DNA of 64,000 nucleotides from Blautia sp. An81 (lineage in GTDB: Bacteria; Bacillota; Clostridia; Lachnospirales; Lachnospiraceae). The stretch covers positions 124,001-188,000 of the forward strand of contig NZ_NFHH01000004.1 in assembly GCF_002161285.1 (NCBI RefSeq). The letters run 5' to 3'. Below the pieces are notes generated by a model that worked only from the letters and a program-made list of their open reading frames with translations, had not been told where the DNA came from and did no database searches. The translations under genes were made by a program, and so were the position numbers. Below are positions 49,416-56,566 of this stretch, one piece after another (position 1 is the stretch's first letter; every line of letters begins with the position of its first letter).

Positions 49416-50834
49416 ATGCATTTGTTTAAAAATCATCATGAGGACAGAGAAGAAGAACATGATTTTTCCAAGGGAAGTGTGGCAGGGACCATTCTCCGTC
49501 TGGCTCTTCCCTTGATCGTGGCTCAGTTTATTAATGTATTGTATAATATCGTAGACAGAATTTATATCGGAAGGATTCCCGGAGCCAGTTCGGCAGCCCT
49601 TACAGGAGTAGGGGTTGCTTTTCCAATTATAACGGCAATCACGGCCTTTTCCAATTTGATAGGCACCGGTGGTCCGCCTCTGTGCTCCATCGCCAGGGGA
49701 AAAGGCGACGAGGACCGGGCAGAGGGAATCATGGGGACTTCTTTTACCCTTACCCTGATTACCGGGGTACTGCTGATACTGGTGGGAATGGCGGTAAAGG
49801 ATCCCCTTCTTTACGCCCTGGGCGCCAGCGATGCTACCTTTAGATATGCAGATGATTATATCAGCATTTACCTTCTGGGCACTGTTTTTGTTATGATCAG
49901 CCTGAGCATGAACGGCTTTATCAACTGCCAGGGATTTGCCAGGACCGGTATGCTTACGGTGCTGATCGGAGCTGTGATCAATATTGTGCTGGACCCGGTC
50001 TTTATTTTTGTATTTGGCATGGGAGTGAAAGGGGCTGCCGTTGCCACAGTCATATCCCAGGCTGTTTCCGCCATATGGGTGGTAAAGTTCCTTACAGGGA
50101 AACATACCCTCCTTCGTATCCGGTTTTCCAGAATGAAGCCGGATTTCAGATATGTAAAAGAAATCCTGGCTCTTGGCCTTTCCGGATTTATCATGGCGGC
50201 TACCAACTGCGGCGTCCAGATTGTCTGCAATGTGACCCTTCAATCTTTTGGAGGAGACGCTTATGTGGCGGTTATGACCATTGTAAATTCTGTAAGAGAA
50301 GTATTAAGCGTTCCGGTAAGCGGACTGACTCAGGGTTCTCAGCCTGTGATCGGATTTAACTATGGAGCAGGAGAATACAAGAGGGTAAAAGCAGGAATCA
50401 AGGTTATGGCGGCCATTGGCATTGTGTATACCACACTGGCCTGGATCATTACCATGCTGATACCGGGAGTCTTTATTGCTATGTTTAACGGAGGAGAGGA
50501 GCTGATGGAAATTGGAGTTCCCTCCATGAGGATATACTTTTTCGGATTCTGCTTTATGTCCCTGCAGTTTGCGGGGCAGAGCGTATTTACGGGGCTGGGA
50601 AAAGCCAAACATGCAATTTTTTTCTCACTGCTGAGAAAAGCGGTCATCGTGATTCCTCTTACCCTGTGGCTGCCCCATGTGGCAGGGCTGGGTGTAAATG
50701 GAGTTTTCCTTGCAGAACCCATTTCTAATTTTATCGGAGGCACCGCCTGCTTTGTTACCATGCTTTGTGTGATGTGGCCTGCTTTGGCAGAGGAAAAAGA
50801 GCGGGAAATAAAAAGAAAAAAACAGATTGGATAG
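49416..50834 (+). CDS. MATE-family efflux transporter
   Basis: 472 residues with twelve helices. The MatE repeats are clear: GTILRLALPLIVAQFINVLY near residue 30 and LGLSGFIMAATNCGVQIV in the second half, with NIVLDPVFIFVFGMGVKGAA and QPVIGFNYGAGEYKR. It exports drugs or metabolites by cation antiport and is distinct in sequence from the MATE at 15680. It starts 26 bp after the aminotransferase, and the chorismate mutase-shikimate kinase gene begins 9 bp after its stop, so the three may share a transcript. Confidence 0.9.
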   Translation: MHLFKNHHEDREEEHDFSKGSVAGTILRLALPLIVAQFINVLYNIVDRIYIGRIPGASSAALTGVGVAFPIITAITAFSNLIGTGGPPLCSIARGKGDEDRAEGIMGTSFTLTLITGVLLILVGMAVKDPLLYALGASDATFRYADDYISIYLLGTVFVMISLSMNGFINCQGFARTGMLTVLIGAVINIVLDPVFIFVFGMGVKGAAVATVISQAVSAIWVVKFLTGKHTLLRIRFSRMKPDFRYVKEILALGLSGFIMAATNCGVQIVCNVTLQSFGGDAYVAVMTIVNSVREVLSVPVSGLTQGSQPVIGFNYGAGEYKRVKAGIKVMAAIGIVYTTLAWIITMLIPGVFIAMFNGGEELMEIGVPSMRIYFFGFCFMSLQFAGQSVFTGLGKAKHAIFFSLLRKAVIVIPLTLWLPHVAGLGVNGVFLAEPISNFIGGTACFVTMLCVMWPALAEEKEREIKRKKQIG

Positions 50835-50843
50835 GGAGAGATT

Positions 50844-51638
50844 ATGGACCAGTTAGAAAAATACAGAGAAGAACTGATGGCCTGCAATGAGAAAATTCTG
50901 GAGGGACTGCTGGAGAGAAACCAGGTTGTGGAAGAGCTGATGGCCTATAAAGAGAAAAATAAAATGCCTATGCTTCAGCCTGACCAGGAAGAGAGGCAGC
51001 GGGTCTGGCTGGAGAGAAAGCTGGAAGGCCACAGACACAAACAAGAAGTAGAGGATGTTTTTCAGGCAATCCTGAAAAGTAGTAAGAAGATACAGGCCAG
51101 AAAGCTGTTTTCCTACAATATTGTGCTCATCGGATTTATGGGTTCTGGAAAATCTACGATTTCTGAGTATCTTCATACATTGTTTGACATGGAAATCATA
51201 GAAATGGACCAGATGATCGCCAAGAGAGAGGGAATGAGTATTTCTGACATCTTTGAAACAAGGGGAGAAGAATATTTCCGGAACCTGGAGACCAGCCTGC
51301 TTATAGAAATGCAGGAACGGACCAATGTGGTGATCTCCTGCGGCGGCGGCGTTCCCCTGAGAGAGCAGAACGTAGTGGAGATGAAGAAAAACGGAAGGGT
51401 TGTCCTTCTCACAGCCAGTCCTGAGACAATTCTGGAGAGAGTAAAGAACAGTCATGAGCGCCCTCTTCTGGAAAATAATAAAAATACAGAATTTATTGCC
51501 GGACTGATGGAGGAACGCCGGGAAAAATATAAGGCTGCAGCGGACATTATTGTGGCTACAGACGGAAAGTCAGAACTGGAAATCTGTGAGGAACTGGTAA
51601 AGAAGCTGCTGAAATTTGACAAAAACTGTAATTATTGA
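50844..51638 (+). CDS. Chorismate mutase-shikimate kinase fusion
   Basis: 264 residues in two domains. Residues 1-85 form an AroQ-type chorismate mutase: helical, with YREELM, LLERNQVVEELMAYKEK and PDQEER matching the catalytic Arg, Arg, Lys and Asp/Glu positions. Residues 92-262 are a shikimate kinase with P-loop GFMGSGKST, the shikimate-binding Asp (EMDQMI), RGEEYFRNLE, the SCGGGVPLRE loop, and a lid with ERPLLE. The two activities sit at non-adjacent steps of aromatic biosynthesis (shikimate to shikimate-3-phosphate, and chorismate to prephenate), so simple channelling does not explain the fusion. GGGAGA precedes the ATG. A DAHP synthase gene lies 10 kb downstream. Confidence 0.9.
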   Translation: MDQLEKYREELMACNEKILEGLLERNQVVEELMAYKEKNKMPMLQPDQEERQRVWLERKLEGHRHKQEVEDVFQAILKSSKKIQARKLFSYNIVLIGFMGSGKSTISEYLHTLFDMEIIEMDQMIAKREGMSISDIFETRGEEYFRNLETSLLIEMQERTNVVISCGGGVPLREQNVVEMKKNGRVVLLTASPETILERVKNSHERPLLENNKNTEFIAGLMEERREKYKAAADIIVATDGKSELEICEELVKKLLKFDKNCNY

Positions 51639-51650
51639 CAGAAAATCAGC

Positions 51651-51680
51651 ATAGGTCGGTATCAACCGGCCTTTTGTTAT
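51651..51680 (+). terminator. Terminator after the chorismate mutase-shikimate kinase gene
   Basis: AGGTCGGT-ATCA-ACCGGCCT hairpin (one G-T pair) followed by a T-rich stretch. Confidence 0.7.
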
Positions 51681-51690
51681 TTTGCACAAA

Positions 51691-51804
51691 AGTTAGCTGA
51701 CTAATTAAAGTTTTGTGAGTTTTTTATAAAATAATTTTAAAATGGCACAAAAAGGGTTGATAAATTAAGGAAATTGCCATATTATAAGTTAGCCGACTAA
51801 CTAA
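51691..51804 (+). promoter_or_regulatory. MarR promoter with two matching operator boxes
   Basis: TTGATA (51757-51762), 17 bp, TATTAT (51780-51785). Two boxes, AGTTAGCTGACTAATTA (51691-51707) and AGTTAGCCGACTAACTA (51787-51803), differ at two positions and contain an imperfect dyad (GTTAG / CTAAC). One lies just after the -10, the other 50 bp before the -35. They are probable autoregulatory MarR sites. Confidence 0.75.
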
Positions 51805-51821
51805 TGGAAGGAGATGAAAAA

Positions 51822-52292
51822 ATGGAAACAGAGAAAGCAGAGGAAGGGATGCAGAGTCTGTTTATCAAACTGACCCATCTCTATTTTAAGAAAGCCTTTG
51901 CCCTGGTAAAGGACACTGGTATCCATCCGAAGCAGGCTCCTCTTATCGGACTTTTGTCCTGCCGGGAAGGAATCAGTCAGAAAGAAATTTCTCAAACTCT
52001 CAGGATCAGTCCTCCTACAGTGGCTGTCTCTATTAAAAGACTGGAAAAATCCGGAATTATTGAGAGGAGAGATGATGAGAAGGACCAGCGGCTAAGCCGT
52101 ATATACCTTACAGAAGAAGGTAAAGCTGTAACCAGAAGAGTGAAGGACTGCATTAAAGAAAAAGAAGAAGCAGTGTTCCGGGGATTCTCTGAAAGTGAAC
52201 TTTGTCTCCTTCGACGTTTTTTCCTTCAGATGATCCAAAATCTGGAGGATGACGGCAATGAAAATAACATAGAAAGACAAAATAAGGGGTGA
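51822..52292 (+). CDS. MarR-family regulator
   Basis: 156 residues. A winged helix-turn-helix occupies about 45-110: ISQKEISQTLRISPPTVAVS, then IKRLEKSGIIERRDDEKDQR, the typical MarR recognition helix and wing, between dimerisation helices. MarR proteins usually repress a nearby efflux gene until a drug binds. The ATG at 51822 was selected because AAGGAG lies 8 bp before it; the frame could begin at 51804. It is followed within 4 bp by the ABC exporter genes, which it probably controls through the boxes at 51691 and 51787. Confidence 0.9.
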   Translation: METEKAEEGMQSLFIKLTHLYFKKAFALVKDTGIHPKQAPLIGLLSCREGISQKEISQTLRISPPTVAVSIKRLEKSGIIERRDDEKDQRLSRIYLTEEGKAVTRRVKDCIKEKEEAVFRGFSESELCLLRRFFLQMIQNLEDDGNENNIERQNKG

Positions 52293-52296
52293 CAGT

Positions 52297-54465
52297 ATGT
52301 TAAAAATGTTTCGCTACATGAAGGAGAGATGGTATTATCTTATGATGATCCTGCTCCTTTTGTTTGTTCAGGCTTTCTGTGACCTGTCTCTGCCGGACTA
52401 CACATCGGATATCATCAATGTGGGAATCCAGCAGAAAGGCGTGGAAGACGGAGTGCCTGAGACGATCCGTGAAGAATCCATGGAAAAACTTTTCCTGTTT
52501 ATGGATGAAAAGGACCAGACGCAGGTTTTAGACAACTATGATCTGTCAGATGGGATTTATGAATTAAAAGACCTGGATTCTGAAGAAAGGGAAGAGCTGA
52601 ATAGTATTCTGGGAATTCCCGAACTGATCGTAACAGGGCTTTCAGACCAATCTTCTCAGGAAGTGTCTCAGCTCAGAGAACAGATGGGAATCCCTGCAGA
52701 AGCAGATATCTTTCAGGTGCTGGAACAGCTCCCAAAGGAACAGCTCACTCAAATGCTTTCTGGAATGAAAGAACAGTTTGAAGAAATGCCAGACTCGATA
52801 GTAACCCAGTCTGCGGTACTTTATGTTCAGGAAGAGTACAGTGCCCAGGGAAAAGACCTGGATCAGATGCAGATGGAATACATCCTTTTTACCGGAGCAA
52901 AAATGCTGGGCCTGGCCTTTCTGGGAATGGCAGCGGCCATTACCGTTACCTTCCTTTCCGCACAGGTTGCAGCTACACTGGGAAGAAATCTGAGGAACAG
53001 TGTGTACCGGAAAGTAATTACTTTCTCCGGAGCAGAGCTGAATAAATTTTCCACAGCCTCCCTGATCACCAGGAGCACCAACGACGTACAGCAGATCCAG
53101 CTTCTTTTTGCCATGATCTTCCGTATTGTGCTGTATGCCCCAATTCTGGGTATCGGCGGAGTATATAAAGTTTTCCAGACGGACGCTTCTATGACCTGGA
53201 TTCTGGCTCTGGCAGTGGTAGTGATCATGCTTTTTGTAGCCTTACTGTTTAAGATTGCCATGCCGAAATTTACGAAGCTGCAGTATCTCATTGACAATCT
53301 GAACCTGGTTGCCAGGGAAATCCTTACCGGCGTTTATGTAATTCGGGCCTTCAGTACGGAGAAACACGAGGAAGAGCGTTTTGAGGACGCCAACAAAAAA
53401 CTGATGAAAACGAACCTCTTTGTTAACCGGTGTATGACCTTTATGATGCCGGTGATGATGCTGATCATGAATGGCATTACCGTACTTATCGTCTGGAACG
53501 GTTCTCATGCTGTAAATGACGGAACCATGCAGGTTGGGAATATGATGGCCTTTATGCAGTATGCTATGCAGATTATCATGGCATTCCTGATGATCACCAT
53601 GATGTCTATTATGATACCAAGGGCCAGTGTTTCTGCAAAACGTATCAATGAAATTATGGAGACAGAAGTAAGTATTCAGGATGGAGAAAGTCATACAGAG
53701 CCTTCTGCCGACAGAAAGGGTGAAGTGGTCTTCGAGAACGTGGGATTTGCCTATCCGGGAGCAGATGAAGAGACGATTTCAGATATCAGCCTTACAGCGA
53801 AAAAAGGCGAAACGGTAGCCTTCATCGGAAGTACCGGAAGCGGTAAGAGTACGCTGGTCAACCTGATCCCCAGATTTTTTGATGTGACAAGAGGACGGAT
53901 CCTGGTTGACGGGGTGGATATCCGGGAAATGGATCTGCACAGCCTCCGTGAGAGGATTGGTTATGTGCCTCAGAAAGGCGTGCTTTTCTCTGGAACGATA
54001 GATTCCAATATCCGTTATGGAAATGATGAGGCAGCTCCTGAAGAAGTGGAGAGAGCGGCTAAGATTGCTCAGGCCTGGGAGTTTATCCAGGAAAAAGAAG
54101 ACGGACTGGAAGATGCCATTGCTCAGGGCGGAACGAATGTGTCCGGAGGACAGAAGCAGCGTCTGTCCATAGCCAGAGCGATTGCCAAGAATCCGGAAAT
54201 CTATATTTTTGATGACAGCTTTTCAGCTCTTGACTATAAGACCGATGTAGTCTTAAGAAGAGCGTTGAAAAAGGAAACTAAGGATGCAACGACTCTGATC
54301 GTTGCCCAGCGTATCAGCACCATTCTTCATGCAGACAGGATACTGGTACTGGATGAAGGACGTGTGGTTGGTCAGGGAACTCATAAAGAGCTTTTAAAAT
54401 CCTGCGACGTATATCGCCAGATTGCCATGTCACAGTTGTCAGAGGAGGAATTAGCCAATGAGTAA
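52297..54465 (+). CDS. Heterodimeric ABC exporter, subunit with degenerate ATPase site
   Basis: 722 residues. Helix 1 (about 14-35) is followed by an unusual hydrophilic, acidic insertion of about 150 residues (40-195), likely outside the cell, then the other helices to about 450 and the ATPase domain. Walker A is GSTGSGKST and the signature VSGGQKQR. Walker B ends YIFDDS (D639, D640), so the catalytic Glu is Asp, the mark of the degenerate half of TM287/288- or BmrCD-like exporters. It overlaps the partner gene by 8 bp. It probably exports a drug or peptide under MarR control. Confidence 0.92.
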   Translation: MLKMFRYMKERWYYLMMILLLLFVQAFCDLSLPDYTSDIINVGIQQKGVEDGVPETIREESMEKLFLFMDEKDQTQVLDNYDLSDGIYELKDLDSEEREELNSILGIPELIVTGLSDQSSQEVSQLREQMGIPAEADIFQVLEQLPKEQLTQMLSGMKEQFEEMPDSIVTQSAVLYVQEEYSAQGKDLDQMQMEYILFTGAKMLGLAFLGMAAAITVTFLSAQVAATLGRNLRNSVYRKVITFSGAELNKFSTASLITRSTNDVQQIQLLFAMIFRIVLYAPILGIGGVYKVFQTDASMTWILALAVVVIMLFVALLFKIAMPKFTKLQYLIDNLNLVAREILTGVYVIRAFSTEKHEEERFEDANKKLMKTNLFVNRCMTFMMPVMMLIMNGITVLIVWNGSHAVNDGTMQVGNMMAFMQYAMQIIMAFLMITMMSIMIPRASVSAKRINEIMETEVSIQDGESHTEPSADRKGEVVFENVGFAYPGADEETISDISLTAKKGETVAFIGSTGSGKSTLVNLIPRFFDVTRGRILVDGVDIREMDLHSLRERIGYVPQKGVLFSGTIDSNIRYGNDEAAPEEVERAAKIAQAWEFIQEKEDGLEDAIAQGGTNVSGGQKQRLSIARAIAKNPEIYIFDDSFSALDYKTDVVLRRALKKETKDATTLIVAQRISTILHADRILVLDEGRVVGQGTHKELLKSCDVYRQIAMSQLSEEELANE

Positions 54466-56296
54466 TGGAAGACCAAGAGGCCCCATGGGCGGACATGGAA
54501 GAGGAATGTCCGGTGAAAAAGCCAAAAATTTTAAAGGGGCAATGAAAAGACTTTTTATCTATATGGAGAGATACCGTATCCAGCTCTTTGTGATGATGCT
54601 CTTTGCCATAGGAAGTACCGTATTTAACATTATCGGCCCGAAGATTTTGGGTAAGGCCACTACGGAACTTTTCAACGGACTTGTGTCAAAAATCGGAGGC
54701 GGGACAGGAATTGACTTTGAAAAGATTGCACAGATCCTTGCCGGAGCCATGTGTCTGTATGCGGCTAGTGCTGTGTTCTCCTTTGTCCAGGGCTTTATTA
54801 TGTCAGGAATCTCCAATAATGTGACTTATAACCTGAGAAAAGATATCTCTGGAAAGCTGAACCGTCTTCCTCTGAAATATTATGAGAGCAAGACCCATGG
54901 AGAAATCCTTTCCCGTATCACTAATGATGTGGATACTCTTCAGACCAGTATCAACCAGAGTTTTACCCAGCTGATCACCTCTGTGACCACATTGATCGGT
55001 GTCTTTGTGATGATGCTGTCTATCAATGTATGGATGACTCTGGCGGCTCTTTTAATCCTGCCGGTTTCTATGTTCATCATTGGGAATGTAATGAAACATT
55101 CCCAGAAATACTTCCGGGACCAGCAGAAGTATCTGGGTGAGGTAAATGGTCAGGTAGAAGAAATCTACAGCGGCCATAATGTAGTAAAAGCTTTCAACAA
55201 AGAAGACGATGTGGTCCGTGAATTTGAAAAGACCAATGACATGCTTTATACTTCCGCCTGGAGATCCCAGTTTTTCTCCGGTATGATGATGCCTATTATG
55301 CAGTTTGTGGGAAATCTGGGCTATGTGATGGTGGCTCTTTTAGGAGGATATATGGTTATACAGGGAAATGTTGCCGTAGGTGATATCCAGGCATTCTTTC
55401 AGTATATCCGAAACTTTACTCAGCCTATCCAGCAGATCGCTCAGGTAACGAACATGCTCCAGTCCTCAGCGGCTGCCGCAGAGAGAATTTTCGAGTTTCT
55501 GGATGAGGAAGAAGAAGACCAGACTGTGGAGAACCCTGTGGATATCCATACCCTCAGCGGAAATGTAGAAGCTCGTCATGTAGCTTTCGGTTATAATCCG
55601 GATCATATGATCATCCATGATTTTAACACCAAAGTAAAGGAAGGACAGAAAGTAGCCATTGTAGGACCTACTGGTGCAGGAAAGACTACTATGATCAAAC
55701 TGCTGATGCGGTTCTATGACGTAAATTCCGGAGAGATTCTTATTGACGGTCACAATGTGAAAGACTTCAACAGAAGCGAGTTAAGAGAAATGTTCGGAAT
55801 GGTGCTCCAGGATACCTGGCTGTTCCATGGAACTATCATGGAAAATATCCGATACGGACGGCTGGATGCTACTGACGAGGAAGTGATTGCTGCGGCTAAA
55901 GCGGCTCATGTCCATCACTTCATCATGTCCCAGCCGGGAGGCTATCAGATGGTCTTAAATGAAGAGACTAATAATATTTCCCAGGGACAGAAACAGCTTC
56001 TGACTATTGCCAGGGCAATTCTGGCAGACAATAAGATCCTGATCCTGGATGAGGCAACATCCTCTGTAGATACCAGGACCGAGGAACGGATACAAAGTGC
56101 TATGGATAACCTGATGAAGGGAAGGACCAGCTTTGTTATCGCCCATCGTCTGTCTACCATCCGGGATGCAGACCTTATCCTGGTAATGAATGAAGGAGAT
56201 ATTATTGAACAGGGAACCCATGAGGAACTGCTGGCTGCCGGCGGGTTCTATGCAAATCTCTATAACAGCCAGTTTGAAAAGGCGGAGGCGATATAA
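54458..56296 (+). CDS. Heterodimeric ABC exporter, catalytic subunit
   Basis: 612 residues. A Gly/Arg-rich N-terminal tail (MSNGRPRGPMGGHGRG) precedes six helices (about 40-330) and the ATPase domain. Walker A is GPTGAGKTT and Walker B LILDEATSSVD with catalytic E532. The signature is NISQGQKQ in place of LSGGQ, so the second, degenerate site forms from the partner's Walker motifs and this weak signature. This complements the degenerate Walker B of the upstream subunit. Start codon inside the partner's 3' end (ATGAGTAA). Confidence 0.93.
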   Translation: MSNGRPRGPMGGHGRGMSGEKAKNFKGAMKRLFIYMERYRIQLFVMMLFAIGSTVFNIIGPKILGKATTELFNGLVSKIGGGTGIDFEKIAQILAGAMCLYAASAVFSFVQGFIMSGISNNVTYNLRKDISGKLNRLPLKYYESKTHGEILSRITNDVDTLQTSINQSFTQLITSVTTLIGVFVMMLSINVWMTLAALLILPVSMFIIGNVMKHSQKYFRDQQKYLGEVNGQVEEIYSGHNVVKAFNKEDDVVREFEKTNDMLYTSAWRSQFFSGMMMPIMQFVGNLGYVMVALLGGYMVIQGNVAVGDIQAFFQYIRNFTQPIQQIAQVTNMLQSSAAAAERIFEFLDEEEEDQTVENPVDIHTLSGNVEARHVAFGYNPDHMIIHDFNTKVKEGQKVAIVGPTGAGKTTMIKLLMRFYDVNSGEILIDGHNVKDFNRSELREMFGMVLQDTWLFHGTIMENIRYGRLDATDEEVIAAAKAAHVHHFIMSQPGGYQMVLNEETNNISQGQKQLLTIARAILADNKILILDEATSSVDTRTEERIQSAMDNLMKGRTSFVIAHRLSTIRDADLILVMNEGDIIEQGTHEELLAAGGFYANLYNSQFEKAEAI

Positions 56297-56323
56297 GCCT
56301 CTTCCGGGGTGGAAAAGCTCTCA

Positions 56324-56420
56324 GGAATCGCCGTTTGTTTTATTGCTCAGCCTGTGCAGCTTTGAGCCTAAAAGTCTCAAAGCGTGCTCGGCGAATTCGC
56401 ATAAAACAAACGGCGATTCC
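56324..56420 (+). repeat. Palindromic repeat element, copy A
   Basis: Arms 56324-56343 (GGAATCGCCGTTTGTTTTAT) and 56401-56420 are perfect 20-bp complements. The 57-nt core contains TGCTCAGCCTGTGCAGC, TTTGAGCC, GTCTCAAAGC, TGCTCGGC and AATTCGC. It lies after the ABC exporter, convergent with the transglutaminase operon. Confidence 0.85.
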
Positions 56421-56473
56421 TTTAGTGTTTTGGAGCCAGAAGAGTTTATATCGGCAGTAAGAATGAGGGGAGA

Positions 56474-56563
56474 ATCGCTGTTCATTTTATTGCTCAGCCT
56501 GCGCAGCTTTGAGCCTGAAGTCTCAAAGCGTGCTCGGCAAATTCGCATAAAATGAACAGCGGT
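56474..56563 (+). repeat. Palindromic repeat element, copy B
   Basis: CGCTGTTCATTTTAT (56476-56490) and ATAAAATGAACAGCG (56547-56561) are perfect complements, with one further G-T pair and one A-T pair outside. The 56-nt core differs from copy A at few positions. Where the arms differ from copy A (CCGTTTG against CTGTTCA), both sides change together. Confidence 0.85.
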
Positions 56564-56566
56564 AGG

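Noticed and set aside
56190-56555. 121-codon plus-strand frame across the palindromic repeats
   Set aside because: It overlaps the ABC gene end and the repeats; apparent peptide repeats only reflect the DNA repeat.
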